From: Chrysogorgia sp. JL179-B06
Taxonomy: Eukaryota > Cnidaria > Anthozoa > Scleralcyonacea > Chrysogorgiidae
Assembly (NCBI GenBank): GCA_035772405.1
Contig: JAYKKM010000079.1
Location: 1,555,849 to 1,619,848 of the forward strand
Direction: 5' to 3'
Length of the DNA stretch: 64,000 bases
Part shown: piece after piece, positions 24,401 to 35,876 of the stretch
Position numbering within the stretch: position 1 is the first letter of the stretch
How the letters are laid out: each line of letters opens with the position of its first letter
Notes under the pieces: model-generated
The model's database searches: none
What the model was told of the DNA's origin: nothing
The model's input: only the letters and a program-made list of their open reading frames with translations
Translations under genes and position numbers: made by a program

Positions 24401-27382
24401 TCGACTATTTCTTCATATAATTTACCTTGCGAGAGAAGAATTGTGATAACTTTCATACTTGAGAGTTTGGACAAGTTGTGGTAGATAGTCACACAGCTCA
24501 TCATCTGAAAAGCACTCCATCCAGCGAACAGCGGTCGCTCTCACCATCTGGTCAGGAAACTGAGCCTTCAGGAGTTCCATGGCATCCACCGGAGACATTG
24601 GCGTCCACCTGGCGAGCAATTCGTAGATGTCCGGCAGGTTTTGGTAAGTCCAGTCGGGAACACTAGACAACACCAACGGTAACATCCAAGGGAGTTCTGT
24701 TGCGAACTGACGATTGCTCCAAATCATGCTCACTTCTTCTGGCCGAAGTTCTTCAAACATGTCTTTGTTGAGCAACTTGCTGAAGGTTTCAGCAGAGCAT
24801 GGTGAGCTTTCCTTCTTTGCCAACGTTGCGCTGTCATCGGGGATGGACAAGGCTGGGAACAGGATGTCTGCGAGGTAAAGATCGAAGTTGACATGAAGAA
24901 TCGCGCTCCGTTTGTCAATCAGATTCGACATGCAGGTACCTAAAGGATTAGCGGCTTCGTTGGGCCACAAACCAAACAAGTGGCTACCAGATGCAAGGAG
25001 GCCATTGAAGTCGAAAAGCTGAATGGAAGTCCATCCCAAAGGCGTTCCAACGACCGACAGTGTACTACTCTTGCTGACTTGTGGAAGACCGTACAGGGTC
25101 AAGCCCAATTTGGATTCCCGCGGGAGCTTGCGAACCTCGATGGGAAATCCCATCCAGCATTGCAACGGAATTTGAGGGCAGAAATTCGTGGAAATGTTGG
25201 CAGTCACCATGCCTTCAGAGACGCAAAATACTTGGCCACCGTAATAGATCTTCCCTTCCACAAAGAATCCATCGAATTTCTCTTTCCATTCCGGTGGAAT
25301 ACGGTAAGCTGCGGGGAGGTAAATCTTGAACCTATCTGTCATCGCTGTCACTTCGACGCTACCACCAAATACAGGCCTTTCACTTATTCGGATCTTTCCA
25401 AAGTCAGTGTTGAACGTGTTACAGTATAACTCGATCAGAAGATACACATGCTTGTATAGACTTTGGAGAACGTTCCGTAATTCCATCAAGTCGACTTTCA
25501 CGTGAATAAAAGACGAAGCCTCTAACTCTAGATCGTGATTTATTTTCATTTCTGTGATATCGTGCACAGCATCTGTGATCCCTCTCGTCTCAATCTGTCC
25601 CAGCGTGGTACACACGGCTCGTACACTTTGAATCAATCTACCAGGCTGAAGGCGAGGGTTGAACACGTCATCGGCATCTCTCAATACTCGTTTCAGTTCT
25701 TCATCAAAGGCTTCACGAAGAACAGTGAGCCCTTGACGTGAAACGGATGTGTCCAGCGGACGTGCAAAGAACTGGTTATAGATTCTCGGCTCGTCATCGA
25801 CTGCGTCGTCACGTTCACTTCGCATCAGGTTCCTCTCGATACAATCGCTGTCGAGCAACGCCAATCTGACAGACTTGCGCGCCATAACACACTCGTGTAC
25901 GCGCTCGTATTCACAAAGCATCTTCGACGGACTAAGGAATTCTTGGAAACCACACACTTGCACGGCGTAAGCGCTTTCGATCACGCTGCTTGGAGAAACT
26001 TCTTTCTTTGTCACAAACTCGACAACTTTCCTGATGACGTCACTGACACGTGACCGCGAACCTAAATCAAACGCGATTGGAGAATCTCTATCTCTCCCTT
26101 CCAGGAAAACCTCCAAAGACAACGTAACTTCCTCGAAATTTTCCGAGAAATTCGTCGAGTTCCGTGTCACTGTCGGACTAAGCAAATAGCCGAGGTTTAA
26201 ATGCTGCTTGCCAGATAAATCCCGTCGAAGATCGCCGACCATTGCACTAAATGCAACAGCTTCTTCGTTCCTCTCTTCGGTGATATCGAATAAGCCATCT
26301 CCAAAGAACACAAATTCTGGCGACACGAGTGGTTTGTCGTTCTCTTTCTTTCTCTCCGATGATGACCGAGATTCAGTTTTTAATTTCTGACCCGTTGAGA
26401 ATGCAGTCGATAAACGAGAATGATTGATAGCTATTGGAAATGCACTGGTACGCCTTTCCTGTTGAGGATGAGAAACGTTCGCTGTCTGATCGACTGATAA
26501 AGACTTGGACGAACGATCATGCGCTTCGGGAAGATTCCGGTTGAAATAAAATGACATTGGCTTACGGGTTTCTCTACATTGATCACCCCTACCGTCCACA
26601 TTATCCTGATTGTCACTCGAATCACAAAAACGTTGACCCCTCGTTACCACTTCTATCTCACCGTCAAATCTTAACTGAACGTATCCTTTGCGAAAATCCG
26701 ATACGCTAACTCCTAGCGTTTCTCGTGATTCATTGCTTTTTTCCACAGCTCTTTGCGATAACCGTGGTTGAACTAGAGAACACGATCTTAGAATTTCATG
26801 TCGGAGAACCACGGAGTCGTTTCGCGATCGCGTCTCGTTTTCCTCTCGTAATTCCTCGTCAAGTTCATCTTCGTTTAACGTATGGTATCTAGGTGACGCA
26901 ACTCTCCCGGCAGCCTGTTTATCTGCGGCGGCACTGCAAGCCCGGCGTGTTTCACGGAGATCGTCACCGGCCGGAATTATCGCACGTTGTGTCTGCGATT
27001 CATGTGGACCATTGACCGGAACTTGAGTCTCATCTGTTGTCTTCTGAAATGATTGTTTGGCCGCTTCTAAAATATCCGCAAATGGATCACCAACGCGATC
27101 AATGTCGCCAGTATTTCCGTTTGAAAAGTTCTCTTTCTTACCGCCATTCGAGATCGCGATGTCGCTACAATCTAAACCGATTGTCGAAGAAGGGCGAACC
27201 AACCTTTGAGTTGCCTTCTGATCTCTGTCTTCGCTTGAAAAACGTCCAAAAATGTTCGTTTCTGATACCGAATGGCGCAATTTCTGATGCGTCTGATCTA
27301 GCACTCTTATGGAAGAATACTTGTCGCGGTCTAGCGAGAGATAGTTGCTACGTTTCTTGACAGGATCACTTGAATAAAACAT
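21451..27382 (-). CDS. PIK3C2: Class II phosphatidylinositol 3-kinase (PI3K-C2), ~1,678 aa, 2 exons
   Basis: Exons 27382-24426 and 23530-21451, joined in phase 2 (CGCAAG|GTAAAT donor, TTTTTAG acceptor) to give NSSLARFLIERAL across the junction. Order: a disordered N-terminus, Ras-binding domain (about 420-510), PI3K-type C2 (about 700-840), helical domain (about 865-1060), kinase domain, PX (about 1417-1527) and a C-terminal C2 (about 1552-1677). That is the full class II architecture at usual length. The kinase has the ATP-binding lysine in YKVGDDLRQD, the catalytic loop GICDRHNDN (around 1239-1246) and the class II activation loop RDRSPFVLTSDM. The Mg-binding DFG reads DFS (1259-1261). Class II enzymes make PI3P and PI(3,4)P2 on endocytic membranes, often with clathrin. 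I chose the ATG at 27382 (MFYSSDPVKK). The frame is open further upstream to a possible acceptor near 27532, so an extra 5' exon may exist. Confidence 0.93.
23897..24150. mobile_element. Family E foldback, single arm
   Basis: Matches the right arm of the 12832 and 14097 elements, including AAGAAACGAAAATCTTCAAA. It lies in the only intron of the PI3-kinase gene. Confidence 0.75.
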
Positions 27383-28215
27383 CGTCGAGAAATGAGAGTT
27401 CACGCTATTATCCCACTCTTGTACATAAACAATAAAGCCGCAGACACGATTATTGTATCGATTCAAACCACAGCTTCTATCGTGTTTCGAATCTTTCGAT
27501 AATCGAACACTGTTGTTGTTGTTGCAATCTTCCCTAAAATATTGACCAGGCAGCAGTGAGCGTAATAAATATTGCCGTCAAGCGATTAATCTTACGATTT
27601 ATGGCAACACAAAGTGTTTTAATAGGAAGCTAAAAGTTCTGCTTATTACCATAAGCAGGAACTATGTGTGTTTGTTGCAAGAAAAGAGCTTTTGTTATTA
27701 TAATATGTAATAACAGTATTGAATACGATATCTACAAACCTGTTGAACAGCCATCCGTTAACGTCGCTCGACACGGTGACACAGAACGTAGGATAAAACA
27801 ATGATATAAACTTGTATTTTGTTTTATACTCGAATATTTATAAATCCAATCTCAGTTTATTAAATACTCTAGGCTCTAGCTCCAGTAAATAATCGTAAAA
27901 TCTGCTTGATGCCCACGATAACAAGCTATGACACACACACTACCTTTGCATATGCCTGCAATATAGAAAAGGAACGCCAGGAAAGCCTTTTTTGTCGTTT
28001 AATATGGCCAGTCTTGACTTGCTAAGACATAAACAATTTCAAAATCGTTCATTGAGTTACTCGTAAAAATTGAGCCCACGATTAGAATGGTCAGTGATGT
28101 GTAGTGTAAGATATAATATTTTGTTTTAAACATTGAAATTCAAATAAATATAAATACATATGGGGAAATATGATTTATGTGAACAGTTTGATTTTATTCC
28201 GCGTAAGTTATTCAG
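27383..28215. promoter_or_regulatory. Divergent upstream region shared by PI3K-C2 and the RRM-GYF gene
   Basis: These 833 bp separate two start codons facing away from each other. It probably holds both promoters and 5' leaders. I could not pick a convincing TATA or initiator element. Inferred from layout only. Confidence 0.35.
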
Positions 28216-31007
28216 ATGAGTACGTATTCGTGGAGTTACAAGGCTGCTTCACATCGTCAGCCTCTTGTGAAGAAGATCGCAGACGAAGTTGATGGCGATG
28301 GCGTTGTGTCACCTCCCAACACATTAAAACAATCTGTTAATGATATTCCCAACTTGAAAGATAACCAAACAGAGAAGCCAAAAAGACGTAAGAATAAAAG
28401 ACAAATTTATGTAAATTTCTTTAAAAGGTTATTTCAGAATAACAATGATAACTTGATTCGATCCTCTTCGTGTACCAAACAGTCAAATGTCAGTCATAAG
28501 ACACATCAAAGTTATTTTCTCGGGATTCAGAAGCTTTACAAGAACAAAAACCCTAACCATAACCTGAAATAAAGGAATACTAACCCTACTTTTAAACTAA
28601 ATATAAAAGTAATTTTTTTCTTGTTAATATTTTTCTCTCAATCAATTTGATTTAATAGTGCATTGGAAAGCTAAAATTTATGTTGGTAATCTTAACAAGA
28701 AGACGAATGAAGGTAGATGTTGGCTGAAAAAATTAAAAATTTCTCCTGTTAGAAATATTACATGACCAAAACTTATCTAAATTGTAATTTTTGTAGCATC
28801 TCTGGCTTACTATTTTTCTGTTTTTGGTGATATTGGCGATGTGAAGGTACATGTACAACATGTAGTGTAATGGTGAAATCAGAATTTTTAACAGAAACAG
28901 AATGACAAGTATCCTGGTTGTTTTCAGCAAGTTCCCAGTCGCCTGGTCAGTCACAAAATACTCACAGCAAATGATTTCTTTCTGTGGCTAGAACATTTTG
29001 TTTTTGTGATGCCAAGCTGCAGCTGCAGCAGACGTCATCTTCGGCTTTGTTCGTGTGTGTAATATCAAAGAAGCATGCTCTGAAGATCAGATTAACATTA
29101 TCAGGCTTTGCTTTCTTTTCCAGCAAAGGGACAGATTGACAAGGGTCACTCTTCACTTGTGTTGTCACCTGAATTGCTTCCACTTGTACCCGATGACATT
29201 TGTGAATGAGAACCAGGTGTTCCAGTAGCCTAGCCTGCATCGCATCCGGCCTTTTGAAATCTGATATAGTCCGTCTAGGCTTTTTAACTGATTTGATTTG
29301 GCTCTTCTGTAGGAAAAATAATTGCTTCTGGAGAGCCTGAAAGAGGGCTTCACACTACAGGTTGACTGCACACCCTGATTACCTAGACTTGAATCAGTAT
29401 CCGGCTGGATCTGGATTTTCTTCAGAACTTCCAGTATCCGGCCCGATTCTAAAATTTACTATCCAGTGCAACTAGGGCAATATAGGTATTGAGAGGTCTG
29501 GAATGAGATTAGAATACTTAATTTACACTACAGCAATGATTTATCAAGTTTAATTTATTATTTTTATTTTCACACAATGTCAAGCTCATTAGAGATCATG
29601 ATACCAAAGAATCAAGAGGCTTTGCATTTATAACATTTGAAAAAATTGAATCAGGTAACCAATGCTTGATTATATAGTATTGACACGATTATGAAAAATT
29701 TCTTGAAAGAAATAATCTTAATTTTTTACTCTTTTTAGCTGAGAAAGCCAAAAAGTGGTGTTCATATAACTACCCGGTAATCAACTTTTCAATATGAATT
29801 ATTAATTAGTATACTAGGTAATCACATGATAGGGAACACAATTAAGGATTTACACTACAAGTGATATTTGAAAATTGTGCGATAATTTTAAGCCATTTGA
29901 ATATCTGGTTTATCATCAGTTGCAGTGAAAAAAGATGGTGTGGGGGTTGGCAGTTGTTTTTTTAAATTATATAGATGCATGTTTTCAAAAGGGCCGACAG
30001 TCACATTTTTTTAAATGGCCTTAAAGGGATATGGCAATATAAATTAACTGTGTCTCATTTGAAAGAACTTGTAAAATGGTATAAGAAGACCTTTTACAAA
30101 TTTTCTGTATCTTTCTTGGTTTTTGAAATATTTCAGATAATTATGACAAAAGACAGTTTACAATCCGCCATCTTGTTGTAATATTTGACCTAATTAACTA
30201 GGAAATTGGTGATGTCACAAGCAGGGTAAACTTGATGAAACTACTCCATAGGTGACCGAATTTCCGCAGAAGGCTTTTTAAAATGTTGTGGTACAATTGA
30301 AAATGGAAATAGTGCAACATAATCGAGTTTCTGGCTCATAATGTCGTAAGGTTGGCAAGATAAAAATTTCACTTTACCCTACTTATGACGTCACATGCAT
30401 ATCGAAAATAATTCCAAGATGGCGGACAGCACGCTGTAAAATTGTAAAAGGTCTTGTTATACCATTTCACGAGTTCTTTCAAATGAGACAAAGTTAATTT
30501 ATATTGCCATATCCCTTTAAGGAGGAAAACATGTCATAGGGGAGAAAGGATATTTATCCTGAAGTTATAAACTTTCTATATTTTTCAGACCTTAGATGAT
30601 AACAGTGTAACAGTTGCAAGTGCTGAGAGAAAAGTACCAAAGGTTGGCAAAGTAGAATAAGTGATGTAACACATTTTAATTTCAAAAGATAGAGTTCTCA
30701 AAATCTTCCCCTGGTCTGTTTTAATCCTACATAAGTCAGGACAAGTCTAGAACTAGGTACGCAATGGGTACATGCGTCCCCTGGAAGTTGACTTGATTCA
30801 TATTTTTATTTTCACAAGCACACATACATGCAATATTTTTCAACTATTCCAGTAGACACAAAGATTGGAAACTACTACTGTATTTTTTAAAATGACCTTA
30901 TTTTCTTTACGCTCAGATAAAACCTGCCAAGGAACTTGGTCCTCCTAGACATCCATCTCAAACATTATTTTGGGAATATAAGTGGAACAATGAACCTGGT
31001 GCTGAGG

Positions 31008-31041
<34 letters not shown>

Positions 31042-32552
31042 TACATACATACAGACAGACAGACAGGCAGGCAGGCACAGACAGGCAGGCACAGACAGGC
31101 AGGCACAGACAGTCAGACAGACACACAGACAGACAAGACAGACACAGACAGACACAGACAGACAGACACAGACAGGCAGGCACAGACAGACAGGCAGGCA
31201 CAGACAGTCAGACAGACAGACACACAGACACACAGACAGACAAGACAGACCAGACAGACACAGACAGACAGACAGACAGACACAGACAGACACACACAGA
31301 CACACACACAGACAGACAGACACAGACAGACAGACACACACAGACAGACACAGACAGACACACAGACACACACAGACAGACAGACAGACATATATTTTGA
31401 TTTTTTTACCAAGATTGTTTATTTTACAGGTTTATGGTCCATATGAAACAAGTCTAATGTTAGCCTGGAAAAATCAGGTTTAAACATATATATTTATTTT
31501 ATTTTTACTCCCTACACTTCTACAATCCAGGTAGTATTTGAATAAAAATAAGGAAGCACAGAAAATATTTTGTTTCTTAAAGTGTCTATCTCACGTTTGG
31601 GGATTTTACATATCCGTAATATTTGGGTCTTCCTGAGCTAAATCATAACATATCTTGTCAACCGAAAATGTCATCTTCATGGACTTTTTTGCTGTTAAAG
31701 TTATCGGATGTGATGTCACAAGAGGCATTTTTGTGGTAAGTAACAAAAGAAAACTGGTTTGGAATGCCTCTTGTGACATCACATCTGGTAACTTTGACAG
31801 CGAAAACGTCCATGATGATGAAATTTTAAAGATAAACTCATGTTTTTAAAACAACTTCTCTCAACTAGTAATATACCAATAAGGAATATTGTTATGTTTA
31901 CAATACTGGGGTTAAAAAATTAAAAGTAGAGTGCTGCGTAGACGGTAAACTGCCTAGATTTTTAGTGACGAAGGGTTAAGCCTTTTTTATTTGAAAATAC
32001 TAAAATAATGATTGCATGTAATGTTATTGTTGTTAGGGATACTTTGACGGTGGATGTTGGGTGCGACAAGTGCTTCTTCATACAGCTGATGATGTTATTG
32101 AGAAAGATCGCGAAGAAGTATGTGAGCCATCACCTTCCAAAAAGCTAAAGCTGGTGATTGACTATTCTGATTCAGATGAAGAAGAAACGAGTGACAATGA
32201 TGAAAAGAGGGAAAAGGACGGAGAAAAAGAAAGATATGTTATTAAAAAGAAAGAAGAGACCGTCGAGGAATCGGCGACAGAGATCGAAGAAAGGGGAAGA
32301 TTGGAAGAAAATAATACAGAGCAAGAAAAACAGAAAGAACATGATAAAGAAGTATTAATAAATGACAGAAGAGAAACGAATGAGGGTATTGAAAGAACTG
32401 AAGAGGAAAGTGAACACGAAATTGGGGAAGATAAGACAGAAAATGACAAGGAAATGATGAGTAGTGACGATGAAGATCTAGAGGACAGTACAGAGGATTT
32501 ATCCACAGAGTTTGTGACCATTGATGAGATTGACTTCAATTTCTTTCCATGA
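28216..32552 (+). CDS. RRM-GYF domain fusion protein, 363 aa (9 exons)
   Basis: Exons: 28216-28387, 28659-28712, 28797-28846, 29585-29654, 29739-29776, 30589-30642, 30917-31006, 31430-31477, 32037-32552. The lengths total 1,092 bases and all phases match. Residues about 62-146 form one RRM: RNP2 is IYVGNL (64-69), then [17 protein letters not shown], and RNP1 is RGFAFITF (103-110); both match consensus exactly. Residues 164-195 start a GYF domain of the CD2BP2/U5-52K type: WEYKW (165-169), [11 protein letters not shown], then GYF (193-195). The C-terminus is a highly charged Glu/Lys tail ending [16 protein letters not shown] domains bind proline-rich peptides, and CD2BP2 does so in U5 snRNP assembly. 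Human CD2BP2 has no RRM, so this is not a simple orthologue. A role in pre-mRNA splicing is inferred. The junction between exons 6 and 7, which joins RRM to GYF, uses donor AAG|GTTGGC; without it, exon 6 meets a stop nine bases later (VGKVE). Confidence 0.83.
28498..28605 (+). repeat. Dispersed repeat with CCTAAC-type runs, copy 2
   Basis: Matches 10175-10310. It lies in the first intron of the RRM-GYF gene and extends an open frame past the true exon-1 donor. Confidence 0.75.
30018..30525. mobile_element. Foldback MITE-like element
   Basis: Begins TTAAAGGGATATGGCAATAT and ends with the complement TATCCCTTTAAGG. Arms also share TTTCAAATGAGACA and TTTTACAA stretches. It is in the intron before exon 6 of the RRM-GYF gene. 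Confidence 0.85.
31010..31392. repeat. CAGA/CACA microsatellite
   Basis: About 380 bp of CAGA units with CACA, CAGG and CATA variants. It makes up almost all of the 423-bp intron 31007-31429. The minus strand gives spurious frames rich in Cys, Leu, Ser and Val. Confidence 0.97.
31577..31850. mobile_element. Foldback element, family F copy 2 (diverged)
   Basis: Shares AAAGTGTCTATCTCACGTTT and the inverted TGTGATGTCACAAGAGGCAT core with the element at 5670. It lies in the last intron of the RRM-GYF gene. Confidence 0.75.
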
Positions 32553-33284
32553 ATTTATAAAAAAAACAACATAGAAATACCTTTCAGGAAAACAGAAAAT
32601 GCAATTTCACGTAAATCTTTTTAACTGAACAGAAAATGCGGCCTGTTGACTAATGGACTGATTATTGTACGCTGTCGTACAATCCCAAAGGCAAAAGTCC
32701 AACAATCGCAAATATGATACTGTATTACTGAATATAGATTGTATATACATGTCGTGAATAATTGAATGGCAAAATATTTTATGATTTGAGTTTTGCTGCG
32801 ACGTCAAATCAAGAATTTTGCTTTCTCTGCTTTCCGTGTGTTAGACTGGTTAAGGATTTGAGTGACTGAAAAGTTGATAAAATCTCTAGTATTAAGCGTT
32901 CAAGTATATCATCAACGAAATCAGACTAATTTGACGTCTCGCGGCTCATTAGCATTTCGGACAAACAAACCTTTGAGACGCTCTAACCATTGAGCCACCG
33001 AGACTCAGATGGAGAGCGAAGGTTACAATGATGTACTGGTTCGATTGATATATGTACTATTGTACTGCCTATGCGGCAGTCACTATATATCGGTAATGTT
33101 TGGATGTGTCCGGCCGGGACACAGAATCATTTTTCTGAGGATATGAGCTTGACGATCGTCCACGTAACGTCTGTCTACTCCGAGCTCTCCCACAAAGCAT
33201 TACCGATATATATAGTGACTGCCGCATAGGCAGTACATATATATCAATCGAACCAGTACATCATTGTAACCTTCACTCTCCATC

Positions 33285-33475
33285 TGAGTCTCGTTAGCTC
33301 AATGGTTAGAGCGTCTCACCGGCAACCAGAAGGTTACAGGTTCGATTCCTGTACGGGACTCAGAATCATTTTTCTGAGAATATGAGCTTGACGATTGTCC
33401 ACGTATCGTCGGCATGTCTATACTCCGAGCTCTCCCACATTCACTACAACATTGTATATATTAACGCAAACAACC
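33285..33475 (+). mobile_element. SINE family B (tRNA-derived), most complete copy
   Basis: The head has an A box TTAGCTCAATGGTTAGAGC and B box GGTTCGATTCC with a paired T arm (ACAGG/CCTGT). The tail is the family B sequence (GAGCTTGACGATTGTCCACG, CCGAGCTCTCCCACATTC). The anticodon stem does not pair well, so it is not called as a tRNA. Diverged, partly inverted family B sequence fills 32960-33240. Confidence 0.75.
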
Positions 33476-34131
33476 TTTATAGACACAAAGCTCTACTCGT
33501 AAAACATTTTGGCTTCGCTGTTTTTAAAGAGAAAAGATCTGAAAATCACATTCACACTGGAAACTATACAGATTATTATTATAGCTGGAATAGTTCTTGT
33601 AAAATGTTTGACTATATAGTTTGTGATGTAAGTTTTTACCCGCCACCTCTCCCGCGAAGAATTGTAAAATATCTTGTCGTGCGAAAATTTCACTCCTCAT
33701 GCCTTTTTCCTCTGCTAAAGTTGGTTTACTATTCACAAGAAATGACATCAAAGCTGCAGGGACACGCAGAGACATTATAACAGTGATTCAACACTGAAAT
33801 ACAAAGAAAATTTAGGACTGAGCGAATGTTGTCCAAACAGGTCTATTTAAAGTTCAGAGCCAAACTTTCTTTGTATTTCACTGTTGAATCAGTGTGCAAT
33901 GTCTTTGCGTGTCCCAGTTTGCTTTGGCGTCATTTCCTGTGAAAAGTATACCGCGTTTAGCAGCTAGGGGGGAAAAGGCATGAAGATGAAATTTTCGAAC
34001 GACAAGATAGGTAGAACCTACAGATTACGAATATGATATCCCCAAACCGCGGAGAAGACCTAAGAAGCATCACACCAATGCAGATAAACCCTCTGTATGC
34101 ATGTAGTTTGATATAGAGCACTAGTGATTGC

Positions 34132-34635
34132 ACCTCAACCTCGTTCCCAGGGCATTTTGCCTCAACGGCGGAAGGTCGACGAAAATGGCCCTGGGATCGG
34201 CTGGTCCATTCTATAATGCGATTGGCTTGTCATAAAACGCAATTAATTCAGCCGAGTATAATTTATTCATCTAAATCTGAATGCTGTCTTTAAATTTTAC
34301 AGCAAATTAGAAGTGATAGCTTTCGCTAAATTGGACATATGCTTCTTCATACCTTTTGTAAGAGATACTAACCATGGATGTATGGTGGGTTGTTAAGCTT
34401 GTTAGCTGCTTTTATGTCGACGAATGCTGACATGAACAACTCTGAAGAGCATTGAATATTTCTCAATTATTCAGGTCAACAAAGTAGACAAAGGAAATGG
34501 AACAAAGACTACAAAAATTATCATATCTAAACACCCAGAAATTCTGGGTGTCATGTGACCAGCCGATCCCAGGGCCATTTTCGCCGACCTTCCACCGTGG
34601 AGGCAAAATGCCCTGGGAACGAGGTTGATTGCAGC
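34132..34635. mobile_element. Foldback MITE-like element
   Basis: Left end contains CCTCGTTCCCAGGGCATTTT and the right end its complement. Arms of about 75 bp end in CCGATCCCAGGGCCATTTTC and flank a 360-bp centre without a coding frame. Confidence 0.85.
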
Positions 34636-35225
34636 CCTTGAAGTCAACCCATTACCCTCATTAGCTTTTGTTTATTCAGTCATAAATTAACCCTGTTGTT
34701 TTCTACATGCGTACACGTGTCTTTATATAAGCGGCATTGTCTTGCACATGTTCCTACATAATGTCTAAGCTGATATGCTCGAGTTAACAATGAACGACAC
34801 CAGCTATGAGTGGTCACCATGCCTATTAAGACTAATTTGTGGTAAACCACGGCTGAGCTCATCAAAATCCCAAGCAGTAAGTGCGGCTAAGTTGCCCCCA
34901 AAAATAATAACGTTATTTTATTAATATTTCATTAAAATCTTGTTTTTGTTCGGCATTCAGAAAGCTCAGCGTCTGATACAAGGTAATACACGAAAGGCTG
35001 GAAACTTATAGAAGAGTACTGAAGACCTTATTGTTGATACTTAAAGAAAGCTCTTTAAGTAAAGCGTTTTAACTTCAGGATTACAATGTGCGTTCCATGT
35101 GCAAGAACAAAAGAAATTGAATCAAGACACAGGCGATAGCCGTCAAAACTAACAAACATCAATCGAAGAACGTTCTTCTGGCTGTATGTTCTTGAGGAAA
35201 AGCTTCGTTGAATTAATGTGTAAAT

Positions 35226-35876
35226 ATGAACTATGATTACATTTTTAAAATTCTGTTAGTTGGTGATTCCGGTGTAGGAAAAACCTCTCTCATTCGTCGC
35301 TTTGCGAAAGGTTACTTTTCTCACACCGTCGGATCTACAATAGGCGTTGACTATTGTGTAAAAAGTTTGGAAATTGATGGTGAAAAGGTTAAACTTCAAT
35401 GCTGGGACACGGCCGGAATGGAGACCTTCAAGTCCCTCACACAAAGCTACTATGGACAAGCTGATGCCGTGATATTGGTGTACGACTTGAGCGACAAGAA
35501 AAGCTTCGCGTCAATACCTCAATGGCTCGCCGACGTCCAGAAACATGCACGAAGAAAGGATATCTTAAAGGTGTTAGTTGGAAACAAGAACGACATGGGT
35601 GGTGAAGCCGACAGACAAGTCCCGTGTTCGTCTGGGAAAGCTCTGGCGGAATTCGAAGAGATGATTTTTTTTGAAGCGTCCGCGAAAGAAGCTGATAATG
35701 TGAATTTAACATTTGAGAGACTTGCGGAGGAACTGAGAGAACGCACGCAAAGTAAGCTGGGAAATAAAAGAGGCGGCAAAGACGATCCTTCGTGCGATTT
35801 TCAAAACTCAAGAAGCACGATCAACCTTGGTGAACACGTTCGTCTTTCAGGAACTGTAACTTGTTGTAAATTATGA
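35226..35876 (+). CDS. Rab30-like small GTPase, 216 aa, intronless, catalytic Gln replaced by Met
   Basis: A complete single-exon Rab. The P-loop is GDSGVGKT (13-20), the switch I threonine is T38 in STIGVD, the base-binding motif is NKND (120-123), SAK is at 152-154, and the C-terminal CCKL supplies prenylation cysteines. NYDYIFKILLVG, QSYY and AKEADNV are closest to Rab30 and then Rab43/Rab19 as I remember them, which would suggest a Golgi role. In the WDTAGQE motif the glutamine is methionine (M65), as shown by GGAATGGAG in the sequence. This residue positions water for GTP hydrolysis; Rab25 naturally has leucine there. The C59 and T67-F68 neighbourhood is also atypical for switch II. The lack of introns suggests a retrocopy that has kept an open frame. 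Subfamily assignment is moderate; the Rab call is certain. Confidence 0.9.
   Translation: MNYDYIFKILLVGDSGVGKTSLIRRFAKGYFSHTVGSTIGVDYCVKSLEIDGEKVKLQCWDTAGMETFKSLTQSYYGQADAVILVYDLSDKKSFASIPQWLADVQKHARRKDILKVLVGNKNDMGGEADRQVPCSSGKALAEFEEMIFFEASAKEADNVNLTFERLAEELRERTQSKLGNKRGGKDDPSCDFQNSRSTINLGEHVRLSGTVTCCKL

Larger units (their letters stand above)
32553..35225. other. Intergenic interval between the RRM-GYF and Rab genes
   Basis: No exon seen. It holds SINE family B sequence (33000-33475), a family F relic (33490-34045) and a long foldback (34132-34635). Confidence 0.55.

Noticed and set aside
28388..28572. Extension of the first RRM-GYF exon to 118 codons
   Set aside because: The added part is intronic; GAC|GTAAGA matches the next exon in phase, and the tail is a dispersed repeat.
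30958..31412. Minus-strand Cys/Leu/Ser/Val-rich open frames
   Set aside because: Translation of a CAGA/CACA microsatellite inside an intron.
33285..33362. tRNA gene
   Set aside because: T arm and boxes look real but the anticodon stem does not pair and the 3' tail is shared with other repeats.
33382..33780. Plus-strand 132-codon open frame
   Set aside because: Starts in the SINE tail and runs through a foldback relic; no domain or splice context.
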